A stretch of 64,000 nucleotides of DNA from Leptolyngbya sp. SIOISBB (GCA_010671905.1 JAAHII010000001.1:3844001-3908000), one strand, 5' to 3'. Counted from the first letter of the stretch, positions 54,737-64,000 are shown. Numbers and translations: made by a program. The notes: a model not told the origin generated them from the letters alone.

Positions 54737-57700
54737 CTACCTCTGTGCCTGGATAGCGCGCAGACGCTGGAGAATCTGTTGACCGATCGCTTGCGGCGAG
54801 AGTTGTGCCGCAATGGTGCGCTGGGCCTGCGCTCCGAGCTGACGAGCATAAGCCGGATCGTCTGCCAATCGCCGCATCCATTGCGCCGCTTCCTCAAGAT
54901 TGGGTTCAGCCCAGTACTGACCCGCTTTATAGGGACCATAATCTTGCTCAAGCTGCCGCAATTCATAGCCAATGCAGGCAGCATTGCTGGAATTCGTGAA
55001 ATCAATATTGCCTGACCACTGAGTCGCGATGACCGGACGTCCGAGTGCCATGGCCTCCGCAATAACCAGCCCAAATCCTTCCGCGCGATGCAGTGACACA
55101 TAACAATCACAACTGTGAATTAACGAATCCACTTCGTATCGACTCATCGTCGAATCTAGAATGTAAATCCCTGGTGCATCGCCCATCACCTCACGCAGAT
55201 AGCTGATCTCCTCAGCATCAGCATTATTGACTTTGATGACTAAGCCGACATCTTGTCGATTGGGAGCAAATGCTTGACGAAAAGCCGCGATCGCACCACG
55301 AGGATTCTTACGCTCTTGATGACTATAAGCGTCATACATAATCAAGAACAAAAACTGAGCATCAGGCAAGTCAAAAAAAGCCCGCTTCAAATAGGGAATA
55401 TCAGATTTAGTGACTGCATGGGGAATGCAAACAACGGGCAGATCAGTACATTCTGAAACCGTTGCTCGCACAAATTCAGAGGGCACCCAGACTTCATCCA
55501 AAAACTTAAAGGCATCTAACCAGTCGTTGGGCAACTTCGGTAATTCCCAAGCCCAATAGCCAATTTGATATCGCTCCTTGCAATAATCTTGAGGCAAATC
55601 ATTAATGACTGAGGGTAATAAATCACCATTAAAGTGCAGAATATTCAGCTCATACTGAGGTCGCTCAATGAGCTTGTGTAGCCAACTAGTATCGCCCATT
55701 TGAGAGGTGTTGAATCTGACATAGTCAATGATCCCAAAAGGAATTTTGACTGCATCAATGGCGCTGGCCAAACCGCGAACTGCCTCACCTAGTCCCATTT
55801 CTGCACGCACAAAGCCGATTAAATTAATGCCCGTTTGAGTGGCCAATGACGTCGTAGGTAGTTCAGAGGGTGACTCTGCTAGAGAAACGGGAGGGATTTC
55901 TCGGAGCGAACAATCCGTATGATCCTGAGTCAAATTAGGATTGTAGTAAGGATCGCCAGCCTTTAAAAAATCACCCCATTTCTGCCAAATTTTGGCGTCA
56001 TCCAGCGTGATTGATGACTGCTGGCGCGAAACGCTCGCTGATTGCTGGCGCGAGACACTTTCGTGGTGAGTCAGCTGGGCAAATGGAGTCCAAATATTAC
56101 GATATCCCGCAGCGTGAACTCTCAGTGCCCAATCAATATCGTTACCGATAATGGCAAATTCTTCATCAAATCCCTGCATCTGTTCAAACACGCTGCGGCG
56201 CATCATCAAACAGGCACCCGTATTGCTAGACACTTCACGCACCACTTGGTGCAAGTTTTGGTAAATCTGAAAGTGGGGATCCACAAACTGGAAATGATGC
56301 ATCACCCCGGCCCCCTGATTGATCAGGAACACACCGCCGTGTTGAATGCGACCATCGGGGTAGAACAACAGAGCGCCAACTGTTCCCACCTCAGGACGGC
56401 TCGCTTGCGCCACCAGTTCACCTAACCACTCAGGTTCAATAATTTCGATGTCGTCATTGAGAAATAGCAGTAACTCGCCTTGGGCTGCCGCCGCCCCAAG
56501 ATTATTCAGCCGCGACCAGTTGAAAGGGGCATCATATTCAATCACGCGGACAGCTTGCTGATTCAGATAGGCAATGCCCTCGGGATGGTTCCCTCGACTG
56601 TTGTCGATAAAAACCAGTTCATAGGAAGAATAAGCCGTTTTGGCGCGGCACGATTCCACTAGGGGCTGGACAAGCTCTAGCCGCCCCGTGGTCGGAATGA
56701 TGATCGAAACGAGGGGCAGTGACTCAGGCAACGGCCAATGAATGTGTCGAATTGTACCGTCGGCGATCGCCTCTACCCGAGCCGCAATTTGCCGACGCTG
56801 TAAGGCTGTTTCCACCGCTACCTGCTCCCGATGGATGAGCGCGGCATCGAGCATTTTAGCATAGGGTTGTGACCACAGCGCTTCTTGCACATGATGCACT
56901 GACCCAATGGTTTCTGTAAGCCGCAGCCACAGGTCATAGCGCCAGCCACCCATGATATCCAGTTCTGAGAGAACCACTAAAGCGTTGAGCACCACTGGTG
57001 TCTTACGCACCAAATAAAGCCCGCCCACATAATTGCGAGACAGGGCATAATCCGGCGACCAGTCAGGTTTGAAATTAGCCTCACAGCGGAGGTTCCCCGG
57101 TTTCAATTGATCGTTGTCGGTGTAACTCAACTCAGGTAAGTCTGGAGTCAGCGCGGTAGCCCACCGCACTAAGGCGTGGGGAGCTAAAATTTCTCCCGCT
57201 TGGATAAATCCGATGTAGTGGACCGGGTGAATCGCTTCGGGGTCAGGGTGAATCTCGGTTTGCAGCGTGATGTGCGATCGCCCCTCGGTAGGGAGCACGT
57301 CACTGATGATTGCTGCCAGGGCAGGCCATTGCTCTGCAGGCGCGACCACGTAACCATGCCATGCCGGATAGTTCTGCTCAACCATTGACTGTAAGGTGGC
57401 TGCGATCGCGGCCTCAGTCCCACTGCTGATCCACCATTCAAAATCGGGGAGATCCGTTGTTTGGCCCCGTAAGCGAGTCAACATCACCTCGGCTTGAGCC
57501 GTCGATGGCAACATCGCCAAGAAATATCGGTGGTATTGCAGATTCTTGGCATCTAAGTGCAAGGGAAACTCAGCCACTGCGCAGCGACCCGCTTGATCAT
57601 AGAAAGCCAACATCAACAGTCGCTCACCGACCCGCGCATCGTCTAAGGTGATCGAGGTCAAAAAACCACTGGTCGCGGCATCAGCAATTGCCGGAAAATC

Positions 57701-58408
57701 ATCGGCCACATCCGGCCTTGGCAGGTCAGGAGACAACGTCTGCACTAAAACGCCGTCTAGATACACACAGACTTTCTCAATCCCTGCTTGGGCACAGGCC
57801 CACCCCACCACCAGAATTGTGTTCGAGGTGCCATAGTGAGGCACCACGAGTTGCTCGATGCCCCAATAGATGTCTTTAGGCTGCTTTTCCAGTGATGCAC
57901 TCAACGGCTGGCGAAATGGCTGCACTTGCACTGTGCGTTCTGCCACCGCACAACGGCCCTGCCGATCGCGAAAAGCTAACGTCAGCACCAGAGATTCACT
58001 AACGCCCTCAATATTTTCTAAGTGGGTGGAAAAACCACTGGTAGCGGCTGTCGTCAGGTGCGGGAGCGCCGCCGCTACATCCGGTCGCGCTAAGCTCGGC
58101 TGAATTTCTTGCTGCAGCACCCCATCGAGGTAGAGAGCGATCGCCTCAATTCCTGCCTCCGCACAGGCCCATCCTTCCACCAAAAGACTGGTATGAATCT
58201 CACGCGCATCGGTTGGATGATCAACGCCAAAGTAAATGCCCTGGGGTCGTTTTTCCAGCGTGGCACTGACGGGATGCCGAAATTGCCGTTGCGGTGTCTG
58301 TGAATTGGTGCCCCCTTTGGACAACCATTGCTGGAGCCAGGATCGCACTCTACTTTGCTTAATGCGCCACCAGATGTTCACAGATCTCAAACGAGCCCAG
58401 GAGTTCAC
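54737..58408 (-). CDS. 1223-aa multidomain glycosyltransferase (two GT2, one GT4)
   Basis: A very large cytosolic glycosyltransferase. After a basic N-terminus come two copies of a 125-aa beta-rich module (residues about 40-165 and 170-290; TLLVEGWACAEAGIEAIALY and ILVVGWACAQAGIEKVCVYL). A weak GT2-like section follows. A clear GT2 domain with VSIIIPTTGRLELVQPLVES, LLFLNDDIEIIEPEWLGEL and ALLFYPDGRIQHGGVFLIN begins near residue 575. A C-terminal GT4 domain (about 880-1220) has GINLIGFVRAEMGLGEAVRG, then DCYVSLHRAEGFGLVIAEAM and IATQWSGNIDFT. A SVSRQQSA duplication (residues about 800) links them. It is likely part of surface polysaccharide assembly, related to the enzyme at 41657-43456. Confidence 0.88.
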   Translation of the reverse strand: MNSWARLRSVNIWWRIKQSRVRSWLQQWLSKGGTNSQTPQRQFRHPVSATLEKRPQGIYFGVDHPTDAREIHTSLLVEGWACAEAGIEAIALYLDGVLQQEIQPSLARPDVAAALPHLTTAATSGFSTHLENIEGVSESLVLTLAFRDRQGRCAVAERTVQVQPFRQPLSASLEKQPKDIYWGIEQLVVPHYGTSNTILVVGWACAQAGIEKVCVYLDGVLVQTLSPDLPRPDVADDFPAIADAATSGFLTSITLDDARVGERLLMLAFYDQAGRCAVAEFPLHLDAKNLQYHRYFLAMLPSTAQAEVMLTRLRGQTTDLPDFEWWISSGTEAAIAATLQSMVEQNYPAWHGYVVAPAEQWPALAAIISDVLPTEGRSHITLQTEIHPDPEAIHPVHYIGFIQAGEILAPHALVRWATALTPDLPELSYTDNDQLKPGNLRCEANFKPDWSPDYALSRNYVGGLYLVRKTPVVLNALVVLSELDIMGGWRYDLWLRLTETIGSVHHVQEALWSQPYAKMLDAALIHREQVAVETALQRRQIAARVEAIADGTIRHIHWPLPESLPLVSIIIPTTGRLELVQPLVESCRAKTAYSSYELVFIDNSRGNHPEGIAYLNQQAVRVIEYDAPFNWSRLNNLGAAAAQGELLLFLNDDIEIIEPEWLGELVAQASRPEVGTVGALLFYPDGRIQHGGVFLINQGAGVMHHFQFVDPHFQIYQNLHQVVREVSSNTGACLMMRRSVFEQMQGFDEEFAIIGNDIDWALRVHAAGYRNIWTPFAQLTHHESVSRQQSASVSRQQSSITLDDAKIWQKWGDFLKAGDPYYNPNLTQDHTDCSLREIPPVSLAESPSELPTTSLATQTGINLIGFVRAEMGLGEAVRGLASAIDAVKIPFGIIDYVRFNTSQMGDTSWLHKLIERPQYELNILHFNGDLLPSVINDLPQDYCKERYQIGYWAWELPKLPNDWLDAFKFLDEVWVPSEFVRATVSECTDLPVVCIPHAVTKSDIPYLKRAFFDLPDAQFLFLIMYDAYSHQERKNPRGAIAAFRQAFAPNRQDVGLVIKVNNADAEEISYLREVMGDAPGIYILDSTMSRYEVDSLIHSCDCYVSLHRAEGFGLVIAEAMALGRPVIATQWSGNIDFTNSSNAACIGYELRQLEQDYGPYKAGQYWAEPNLEEAAQWMRRLADDPAYARQLGAQAQRTIAAQLSPQAIGQQILQRLRAIQAQR

Positions 58409-58564
58409 TCAGCCTTCTCCAGTTTTTGAACGGCCATCATCAAAGGTCAACATTGCTCACGAGGGGATATCACCCTCGCTAGTCAGCGGTCAGCCGACTT
58501 CTCGCGAGCGCCGCTTCATCACTCCATCCTAATGGTCAATCATTGTGACCCTGAGATGGCAACA

Positions 58565-58951
58565 CTATGGATTCGTCTCGGCCGGTGTTTGGGAACCGAC
58601 ATCCACCAACGTCCACTCAATCGAGGAAGCGTCTGCAGGCGGATTTTCCACCGGCGTCTTTTGCACGATCAGTTCATATTCGTAGCCCGGTTCATAGTTA
58701 AAACCGTTGATGCTGCTATAGAACAGCTCATATTCATCAGCTAGTGAGTAGCGGACTTGTAGGCATTGTTGAGGTGCTACGCCGACGCACTCAACCTTTT
58801 CTGGCCCCACATACAAGGTCACAATTTCAGCATCAGGAGATGTCTCCGCCGATTCTTCGGGTGCCGTGCAGGCGGCGATCGCCACTGTCCCCAACCCTAG
58901 CAGTGCTGACAACATCACTGTTGAAAGGCGGTTCTGATCAAGAAGTGGCAT
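58565..58951 (-). CDS. DUF4377 lipoprotein
   Basis: 128 aa from the ATG at 58951. The signal peptide has a hydrophobic core LSALLGLGTVAIAAC, with lipobox IAAC and the acylated Cys followed by an acidic Ser/Glu-rich linker. The mature domain is DUF4377: VTLYVGPEKVECVGVAPQQC, LFYSSINGFNYEPGYEYELI and a final SSIEWTLVDV. The function is unknown; related domains in HslJ/META-type heat-shock lipoproteins sit in the periplasm. The ribosome site GAGGAG lies 7-12 bases before the start, within a stretch complementary to the Yfr1 sRNA core. Divergent from the DUF2256 gene. Confidence 0.8.
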   Translation of the reverse strand: MPLLDQNRLSTVMLSALLGLGTVAIAACTAPEESAETSPDAEIVTLYVGPEKVECVGVAPQQCLQVRYSLADEYELFYSSINGFNYEPGYEYELIVQKTPVENPPADASSIEWTLVDVGSQTPAETNP

Positions 58952-58956
58952 CGGGA

Positions 58957-58967
58957 ACTCCTCACAC
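58957..58967 (-). promoter_or_regulatory. possible Yfr1 sRNA target site at the lipoprotein RBS
   Basis: The plus strand reads ACTCCTCACAC, the exact 11-nt ultraconserved core of the cyanobacterial Yfr1 sRNA. On the mRNA of the DUF4377 lipoprotein the complement GTGTGAGGAGT overlaps the ribosome-binding site, 6-16 nt before the ATG. Yfr1 binding would block translation. Plus-strand flanks show no second hairpin or terminator, so this is not Yfr1 itself. Confidence 0.45.
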
Positions 58968-59127
58968 AAGTCAACAGGTTCATCAATCCTGGCAGGTTTC
59001 AAAACGTTCAGCTCATCACAGCTACCTAACTTAAAAGTTCGTTGCTGCTGCTGGAACAGGCCGATTAGACAGCATCACCACCGCCTGAATTTAGCATCAT
59101 CATAGGGTTATAGGGTTGGGGACAGCG

Positions 59128-59283
59128 ATGGGACGTCAACGGTCAAAAGCAGATTTACCCACCAAGATTTGTCCGGTCTGTCAGCGACCTTTTACCTGGC
59201 GCAAAAAGTGGGCAGACTGCTGGGATGACGTGAAATACTGCTCCGAACGCTGTCGGCGGCGGCGATCACAAGCTGCAGAGTAA
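59128..59283 (+). CDS. DUF2256 small zinc-ribbon-like protein
   Basis: A 51-aa protein starting ATG 59128. The DUF2256 pattern is complete: LPTKICPVCQRPFTWRKKW, then DCWDDVKYCSERCRRRR. The four cysteines in CPVC and CSERC likely bind zinc. The family is widely found but functionally uncharacterised, often near photolyase or cryptochrome genes; none is adjacent here. The gap of 176 bp to the lipoprotein start holds divergent promoters. Confidence 0.8.
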   Translation: MGRQRSKADLPTKICPVCQRPFTWRKKWADCWDDVKYCSERCRRRRSQAAE

Positions 59284-59344
59284 GTCCGCTCTTGTCAGCA
59301 GCCGGACAGAAGTTGCGATGTCCTGGTAGAGCAAGTGCTGCCGG

Positions 59345-60997
59345 TCAATCTGTAAACGCTTGACTGCGGTTGGCTAATGCTGCCGCCGCTAGCAGTTTTG
59401 ACAGCAGCACAGCCTGACCTTCAGGCGTTTGGCTATAGCTAAATCCATAGGGCACGGTCGGTGCCAGTTCTGTTAATAACGACTCCAGCACATAAGGACT
59501 GCCATACACCACTAGTCCCACCAGGCAATTGTGGGCATTGAGGTGAGCGAAACACTGGGTAGCGAAGTCACTCAATCCAGCCCGACCCCGAAACGGATTA
59601 CCGCGACTAAAAATCTGCAGTAGGGTCGGCTGAGAGGTCTCCAGTTTTGGCATCGATAAGGGACACGATCGCCCATCCACGAGACGCGTTTGATAACCCC
59701 GAGCCGCCGGCAACGCGATCGCTGCCGCTTGAGGACTGAGCCAATCTGTACTCAACACATCATCGACAATCACGAGTGATCGCCCCAAGCCATCAGGACT
59801 CGCGGGGATTTGTCCTTGGACCGTAGTTGCAGCCGTCAAAACCTGATGTAGCGTCTCTCTCGCTTCCCGAGTTGCGAGCAGTTCTAGTTGCACCGGCGGC
59901 GGCGGAATATGCTCCCAGGCATGGCAGGTTTCTGGGGACGTCGTCAGACTGCTGCTGACTTTTTGCTTGGCCCGCCACACTCGCTCTAGGGAGGCCAGGA
60001 TCTGCTCTGGCGACAGTCGTCGCGTGCGCACAGCTTCCGCTAATGCCTGAATCGTGCCCTCTGGATCAGCGGGCATCAACAGCACGTCGGCTCCCGCTTC
60101 GATCGCTAACACCGCTGCCTCATAAGGACCATAACGGTTCGCGATCGCCCCCATAATCAAGGCATCTGTCACCACTAGCCCTTGAAACCCGAGGTCTCGT
60201 CGGAGTAACCCGGTCAGAATGGCGGGAGACAGCGTCGCCGGCAGTTGGGCATCGTAAGCCGGAACTTGCAGATGAGCCGTCATCACGGCATCCACTTGTT
60301 GGGCGATCGCAGCGCGAAAGGGCGCTAATTCAATCTGGTCAAGACGGGCCAAATCATGGGGAATCTCGGGCAACTGCACGTGAGAATCAACCGACGTGTC
60401 GCCATGACCGGGAAAGTGTTTCGCCGTTGTCAGGACTGGAAACGCCTGAGCACCCTCAATAAAAGCACGACTCAACTGACTGACCTGATCAGGCATCGAG
60501 CCAAAGGCCCGGACGTTAATCACAGGATTGTCAGCATTATTATTCACGTCGACCACCGGCGCCAGGAGCCAATTCAGGCCAATGGCGATTGCCTCCTGAG
60601 CCGTAATCTCCCCCATCTGCCGAGCATAGTCGCAGGCAAGAGCCAGATCACGCTCAGCGATCGCTGACAGGGCCATGGGTGGCGGCAAGTGGGTCGCTCC
60701 AACAAAGCGTTGTCCCACCCCTTCTTCAATATCGGCAGCGAGTAACAGGGGAATCTCAGACCAGGATTGCAGCTGTTGCGATCGCACCCCCACTTCGACG
60801 GCACTGCCCCCCAACAAGATGACACCACCAACCCCTAAAGATTCCACACAACGCTGGAGAGAGGCTTGATCAAGCTCCCATTGGGGATAGCGACGCTGAT
60901 GGTCAAATAAATATCCGGACGCCCGAACGACAATCAATTGAGCAATCTGGGCTTCTAAAGATAGTGCCTCAGGATCCGGTAGGCCGAGTGTTGTCAC
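59345..60997 (-). CDS. glycoside hydrolase family 3 (NagZ-like beta-N-acetylhexosaminidase)
   Basis: A 550-aa enzyme. The GH3 N-terminal domain has [35 protein letters not shown], then the NagZ-type catalytic His/Asp loop [16 protein letters not shown], and [12 protein letters not shown] with the catalytic nucleophile Asp. The C-terminal part, after about residue 345, lacks a clear second GH3 fold but has [16 protein letters not shown]. NagZ cleaves GlcNAc from muropeptides during cell-wall recycling; no signal peptide is visible, so it should be cytosolic. Its ATG overlaps the rbfA stop (ATGA), so it is translationally coupled to it. Confidence 0.87.
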   Translation of the reverse strand: MTTLGLPDPEALSLEAQIAQLIVVRASGYLFDHQRRYPQWELDQASLQRCVESLGVGGVILLGGSAVEVGVRSQQLQSWSEIPLLLAADIEEGVGQRFVGATHLPPPMALSAIAERDLALACDYARQMGEITAQEAIAIGLNWLLAPVVDVNNNADNPVINVRAFGSMPDQVSQLSRAFIEGAQAFPVLTTAKHFPGHGDTSVDSHVQLPEIPHDLARLDQIELAPFRAAIAQQVDAVMTAHLQVPAYDAQLPATLSPAILTGLLRRDLGFQGLVVTDALIMGAIANRYGPYEAAVLAIEAGADVLLMPADPEGTIQALAEAVRTRRLSPEQILASLERVWRAKQKVSSSLTTSPETCHAWEHIPPPPVQLELLATREARETLHQVLTAATTVQGQIPASPDGLGRSLVIVDDVLSTDWLSPQAAAIALPAARGYQTRLVDGRSCPLSMPKLETSQPTLLQIFSRGNPFRGRAGLSDFATQCFAHLNAHNCLVGLVVYGSPYVLESLLTELAPTVPYGFSYSQTPEGQAVLLSKLLAAAALANRSQAFTD

Positions 60998-61443
60998 TCC
61001 ACTTCCTCAGTGGCAGTCGGCACGTCAAAATCGCTGTTCACGTCTGCCTCGTCCACGTCATTCACCGCCTCATCCGAGGACTGGTCACCGCGCTCAGCAC
61101 TGAGCTGATTAATGAGGGATAGGACTCTCGTACCCCGTTCCACACCACGATCTTCTCGGAACAGGATTTCTGGTGTGCGCCGTAGCCGGACGCGCTGACC
61201 AATTTCGCGGCGAACAAATTTCGTCGCCGCCTCTAACCCTGCCATCGTTTCAGCCCGGGCTTCTTCCGTGCCGTAGATGCTGACAAAGACTTTGGCATGT
61301 TGCAAATCGCCCGAGACATCAACGTCAGTGACACTGACCATGCCTGCACCTACGCGATCGTCCTTAATTTCTGACATCAGCATTTGGCTGACTTCCCGCT
61401 TGATTAGGGAAGCCACCCGAGCTACTCGGCGATCATTGGCCAT
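60994..61443 (-). CDS. rbfA: ribosome-binding factor A
   Basis: A 149-aa protein. RbfA is a KH-fold factor that assists maturation of the 5' end of 16S rRNA and cold adaptation. Features: [20 protein letters not shown] at the start, then [20 protein letters not shown] and the [20 protein letters not shown] end. An acidic tail (about residues 125-149) is longer than in E. coli. It is downstream of the DUF751 gene and overlaps the GH3 gene by 4 bp, so the three are probably an operon, a common cyanobacterial order. Confidence 0.93.
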   Translation of the reverse strand: MANDRRVARVASLIKREVSQMLMSEIKDDRVGAGMVSVTDVDVSGDLQHAKVFVSIYGTEEARAETMAGLEAATKFVRREIGQRVRLRRTPEILFREDRGVERGTRVLSLINQLSAERGDQSSDEAVNDVDEADVNSDFDVPTATEEVE

Positions 61444-61541
61444 GACAATCCTCTCAAATGCTAAACGACTGGCTACCCATCAGTAGCCAGCCCGTGAATA
61501 CAGTTTGCAGTGCCAATCAGATGCTGAAAGGCCGGCAACGT

Positions 61542-61745
61542 CTAGGCCGCTGATAGCCCCAGCATGGCCTTGAGGGTAAACGTGAGAAAAATAAAGATGG
61601 AGATGACAATACCCACTAAGGCGACTGCGGTGGTTGGACGCTTAAGCAACGGCATTAGCGGCTCAATCGCGTTGAAAAAGATCCCCAACGAAAAAGAAAT
61701 CAAATATCTGGGGTATCGTGAAACATTTTGAAAAAACTCTTGCAT
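61542..61745 (-). CDS. DUF751 (Ycf33-like) small membrane protein
   Basis: A 67-aa protein with two membrane helices: PRYLISFSLGIFFNAIEPL and AVALVGIVISIFIFLTFTL. The NVSRYPRYLISF opening and the AMLGLS ending are characteristic of DUF751/Ycf33, conserved in cyanobacteria and some plastid genomes. Location is probably the thylakoid membrane; the function is unknown. It lies 98 bp upstream of rbfA on the same strand and starts the DUF751-rbfA-GH3 unit. Confidence 0.85.
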   Translation of the reverse strand: MQEFFQNVSRYPRYLISFSLGIFFNAIEPLMPLLKRPTTAVALVGIVISIFIFLTFTLKAMLGLSAA

Positions 61746-61969
61746 AATTCAACCCAGCGCAACTGTGTATTCCTAAAGTGGCGCGATCGTTGGTGCGATA
61801 TAACTTCGGTTTTATCCTATCGCAGTTCAGGAGTGAATCATTTGATTCGGCAGCAGATGACCTACAGCATTAATAAACAGTACACTTGTATAGAGAAAGA
61901 CCCAGCTGCTTTTGCCCAGCTGGCGATCGCTTTCTCGCTCAGTGTGGCGATCGCCCCCTGTACAGTTTC

Positions 61970-62821
61970 ATGACAGTAGCGCTTCCAACCCAGTGTCATC
62001 CTCGCCCCTTTCTCAAATGGGCCGGGGGAAAAGGACGGCTATTAGAGCAGTATCGTCACTATTTTCCCACGCAGTTTCGCTACTACCATGAGCCCTTTCT
62101 AGGGGGCGGGGCGATTTTCTTCTACCTCCAGCACTGCTGCGATCAATCAGTATTGGCGGATTTGAATGAAGAACTGGTGAATGTTTATCGCTGTGTGCAA
62201 GAAGATGTCGAGGGATTGATTGTCCTGCTGAGTCGTCACCAGACCCGCCACTGCCATGATTACTATTACGAAATGCGGGCCCAAAATCGGTTGCGATCTC
62301 GGATCCAACGGGCTGCTCGACTGATTTATCTCAATAAAACCTGCTTTAACGGTCTGTATCGAGAAAACTCCAAAGGCCATTTCAATGTCCCCATGGGACG
62401 CTACAAAAAACCCAACGTCTGTGATGCTGCCACCCTACGGCAGGCATCCATAGCCCTGCAACAAACACAGATTTTCTGTGCCGGGTTCACAGCAGTCCTT
62501 GATCAGGCCCACACGGCCCAAGACTTTGTCTATTTTGACCCGCCGTACCATCCCATTAGTGCCACCAGTAGTTTTACGGGCTATAACCGCTATGGGTTTC
62601 GGGCAGAGGATCAAGAACGGCTCCAGCAAACATTTGCCCACTTGGCTCAGCGCGGGGTCAAGGTCATGCTGTCAAACTCGGACTGTGAGTTTGTCCGAGA
62701 TCTCTATGCGGACTTTTACATTGCAGAAATTCAGGCATCGCGGGCCATAAACTCCAATGCCAGGCGGCGGGGCAAAGTTTCGGAATTGGTGATTACCTCG
62801 TATCCCGTGACACCGGCCTAA
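61970..62821 (+). CDS. dam: Dam-type DNA adenine N6-methyltransferase
   Basis: 283 aa from ATG 61970 (an earlier in-frame start at 61886 is less likely). It is a D12-class enzyme: the SAM loop RPFLKWAGGKGRLLEQY, then HEPFLGGGAIFF, LIYLNKTCFNGLYRENSKGH and the catalytic YFDPPYHP. It methylates adenine, probably in GATC by family, at the N6 position. No restriction endonuclease lies beside it, so it is a solitary methylase that would protect or mark chromosomal GATC (abundant in HIP1 sites, which contain GATC). The gene is convergent with the ComFB gene. Confidence 0.9.
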   Translation: MTVALPTQCHPRPFLKWAGGKGRLLEQYRHYFPTQFRYYHEPFLGGGAIFFYLQHCCDQSVLADLNEELVNVYRCVQEDVEGLIVLLSRHQTRHCHDYYYEMRAQNRLRSRIQRAARLIYLNKTCFNGLYRENSKGHFNVPMGRYKKPNVCDAATLRQASIALQQTQIFCAGFTAVLDQAHTAQDFVYFDPPYHPISATSSFTGYNRYGFRAEDQERLQQTFAHLAQRGVKVMLSNSDCEFVRDLYADFYIAEIQASRAINSNARRRGKVSELVITSYPVTPA

Positions 62822-62936
62822 AACTAGCAACCTGGCCAACGACCAACGTTGAAATAGCCATGATGAGGACAGGTTACGGGCATCAGAGACGGTATATATG
62901 ATTTTCCTAGCCCAGACTTTTTCCTAGCCCAGATCT

Positions 62937-63590
62937 TTATAAATGGTCAGAGGGCAGCGGCTCAGAAGTTTGAGTCGCTGAATAACGCTGATGCCAAGGT
63001 GATACATGGCCGCTACCTTTCCACGCTGGAGTAGACTGCTCACACAAAGTTGTGAAGGCCGTTGCATCTTGTTTCAGCGCCTGCAGCTGCTCTAGCGCCG
63101 TCACCCAATCGAGCTCCGGCAACTGAAACACACTGCTCAAAGCTTGTAACACCACCTCTGAGTCATTGAGGCGCTCTAATTTCAGCGGTTCTCGATGCTC
63201 TAAGGGGTCGGGTCGGGTAATTAACAGAGCATCCTTCACCACCTGTCTGATCGTGTCCTTCAGTTCCCGTTGGGCAAATTTGAGGTGATGCTGCCACCCT
63301 CTTTGACTCGAAGCGTACAACGTGGGTAGTCGATTCAAGGCATAGGGCATAATTTCGGCCCAGCGCCGCGATCGCCGAAACCACCTCGGCATGTCTTTCA
63401 GTTGTCGCCAGGTTTCTTGAGCTACCAAGCCTTCCATCACGTTGACATAAGCCGTATTGTCCTGCGTAAAAAAAGCTGGCGCCATGAGCATCACCCGGTA
63501 GTAAACACCTGAACAGACCGTGACCTGTGTCAGGCTCACCATCTGATAATTGAAGATGCTCTTGAGATGATCGCGACTAACCTTTAACAA
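62937..63590 (-). CDS. ComFB family protein (possible c-di-GMP receptor)
   Basis: A 217-aa reading; the true start may be the internal ATG at 63485 (MAPAFFTQDNTAYVNVMEGL). The ComFB domain is visible as YVNVMEGLVAQETWRQL, then YALNRLPTLYASSQRGWQH and ELKDTIRQVVKDALL. ComFB-type proteins of cyanobacteria have been reported as c-di-GMP receptors controlling cell size, motility or natural competence. The C-terminal 80 residues are not family-specific. No competence or pilus gene is adjacent. Convergent with dam. Confidence 0.75.
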   Translation of the reverse strand: MLKVSRDHLKSIFNYQMVSLTQVTVCSGVYYRVMLMAPAFFTQDNTAYVNVMEGLVAQETWRQLKDMPRWFRRSRRWAEIMPYALNRLPTLYASSQRGWQHHLKFAQRELKDTIRQVVKDALLITRPDPLEHREPLKLERLNDSEVVLQALSSVFQLPELDWVTALEQLQALKQDATAFTTLCEQSTPAWKGSGHVSPWHQRYSATQTSEPLPSDHL

Positions 63591-63719
63591 CCGCTATTCA
63601 TCCAAGATTTACCGTTGCTAGTCGTAGATTAAAGTTTCCATTTAGTGCTAGGTCATGCTTTTCAGCACACATTCCAGGGTGGCTCAGGTCAGTCACCAAT
63701 CAGGGACTGAGCCGCCTCG

Positions 63720-64000
63720 TCAATGCCGCTTGGCAGAACGTCGCTGCCACACAATGGCCCCCACTCCCAGGCTAGCTACCGAGAACACCGCGATGCCTTC
63801 TCGAATGTGGGCTAACCGATGGAATTCGGTATCGCCAGCGTCGCTAATGTTTTGATAATCAATGCCAAGATCACTGATGGGGACAATGCGGATATCCGCG
63901 TGGCCTTCTTTTTTAAATTCGATGCGCCAGTCACCCACGAGTTCGGCGTCAGGTTGAAAGGTGTAGTGCCCTGCCTCGTCAGTCGCCCCTTCAGCCCAAG
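63720..64000 (-). CDS. partial secreted protein with C-terminal membrane helix (runs off right edge)
   Basis: The C-terminal 93 residues of a longer gene whose start lies beyond 64000. From 63998 the frame reads LGAEGATDEAGHYTFQPDAE, then LVGDWRIEFKKEGHADIRIV, and ends in one helix (IAVFSVASLGVGAIVW) followed by RRSAKRH. The TDEAGxYTF pattern resembles carboxypeptidase-regulatory-like or CopC-type beta-sandwich domains anchored by a single C-terminal helix. Such proteins in cyanobacteria often accompany metal uptake genes, but no neighbour is visible here. Confidence 0.55.
   Translation of the reverse strand, partial: WAEGATDEAGHYTFQPDAELVGDWRIEFKKEGHADIRIVPISDLGIDYQNISDAGDTEFHRLAHIREGIAVFSVASLGVGAIVWQRRSAKRH

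Noticed and set aside
58957-58967. Yfr1 sRNA gene on the plus strand
   Set aside because: Only the 11-nt core is present; no flanking hairpins or terminator T-run. It is better explained as the complement of the lipoprotein ribosome site.
61886-61969. Longer N-terminus for the Dam methylase
   Set aside because: The extra 28 residues are Cys/Arg-rich, lie upstream of the conserved entry PFLKWAGGKG by too far, and read through two HIP1 sites typical of intergenic DNA.

Overview
The window reads as chromosomal DNA of a cyanobacterium, most likely a non-heterocystous filamentous type (Leptolyngbya-like; the genus is inference). The evidence is: very frequent HIP1-type GCGATCGC octamers; a bicA bicarbonate transporter; the cold-type RNA-binding protein gene next to rpsU; a glycolytic-type gap1; the plastid-like DUF751 (Ycf33) protein beside rbfA; NrtS, DUF1350 and ComFB proteins; and long multidomain glycosyltransferases.

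Layout. 0.2-10.4 kb is housekeeping: murG, rbp-rpsU, tyrS-pyrF, a class A penicillin-binding protein, mazG, a MEKHLA protein and a DUF2227 protein. It is interrupted by a 1.73-kb insertion sequence whose ends and 8-bp target duplication can be read exactly; the duplication contains the pyrF stop codon. 10.4-19.7 kb is a decaying genomic island in the 3' half of tRNA-Val(UAC), bounded by a perfect 50-bp direct repeat. It carries IS remnants, small hypothetical genes, a TIR/NB-ARC/TPR protein, an N-formylglutamate amidohydrolase, an AT-rich broken gene, and pieces of a type IA topoisomerase and a TraD/VirD4-like coupling ATPase. 19.9-31 kb is a second accessory block: an SNF2 helicase / Uma2 / SWIM zinc-finger trio, a large HTH-LRR-Roc-COR-TIR protein, a glutathione transferase, a methyltransferase and a NACHT relic broken by a small MITE-like repeat. 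31.8-64 kb is mostly chromosomal metabolism: a racemase / solute-binding protein / dicarboxylate symporter set, SlyD, a RarA-methyltransferase fusion, a GDSL hydrolase, glycosyltransferases, gap1, msrA, bicA, a degenerate SNF2 helicase, cbiT, a TrkA-type channel protein, nrtS, a GH3 hydrolase with rbfA, a Dam methylase and a ComFB protein.

How the parts relate. The two TIR proteins share one effector module (TIR plus a conserved tail after a CDW motif) attached to different sensors: NB-ARC/TPR in the island, and LRR-Roc-COR with an N-terminal HTH outside it. With the NACHT relic this makes an immune-type STAND/TIR neighbourhood within 18 kb. Defence is inferred from architecture and context, not shown.

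Caution on frames. Eight coding disruptions in five genes and one IS are all single-base insertions inside homopolymer runs, and a ninth (TIR/NB-ARC) is also +1. Such uniformity points to base-calling error at least as much as to true pseudogenes. By contrast the topA, TraD, NACHT and second SNF2 copies have lost sequence and look genuinely degenerate.
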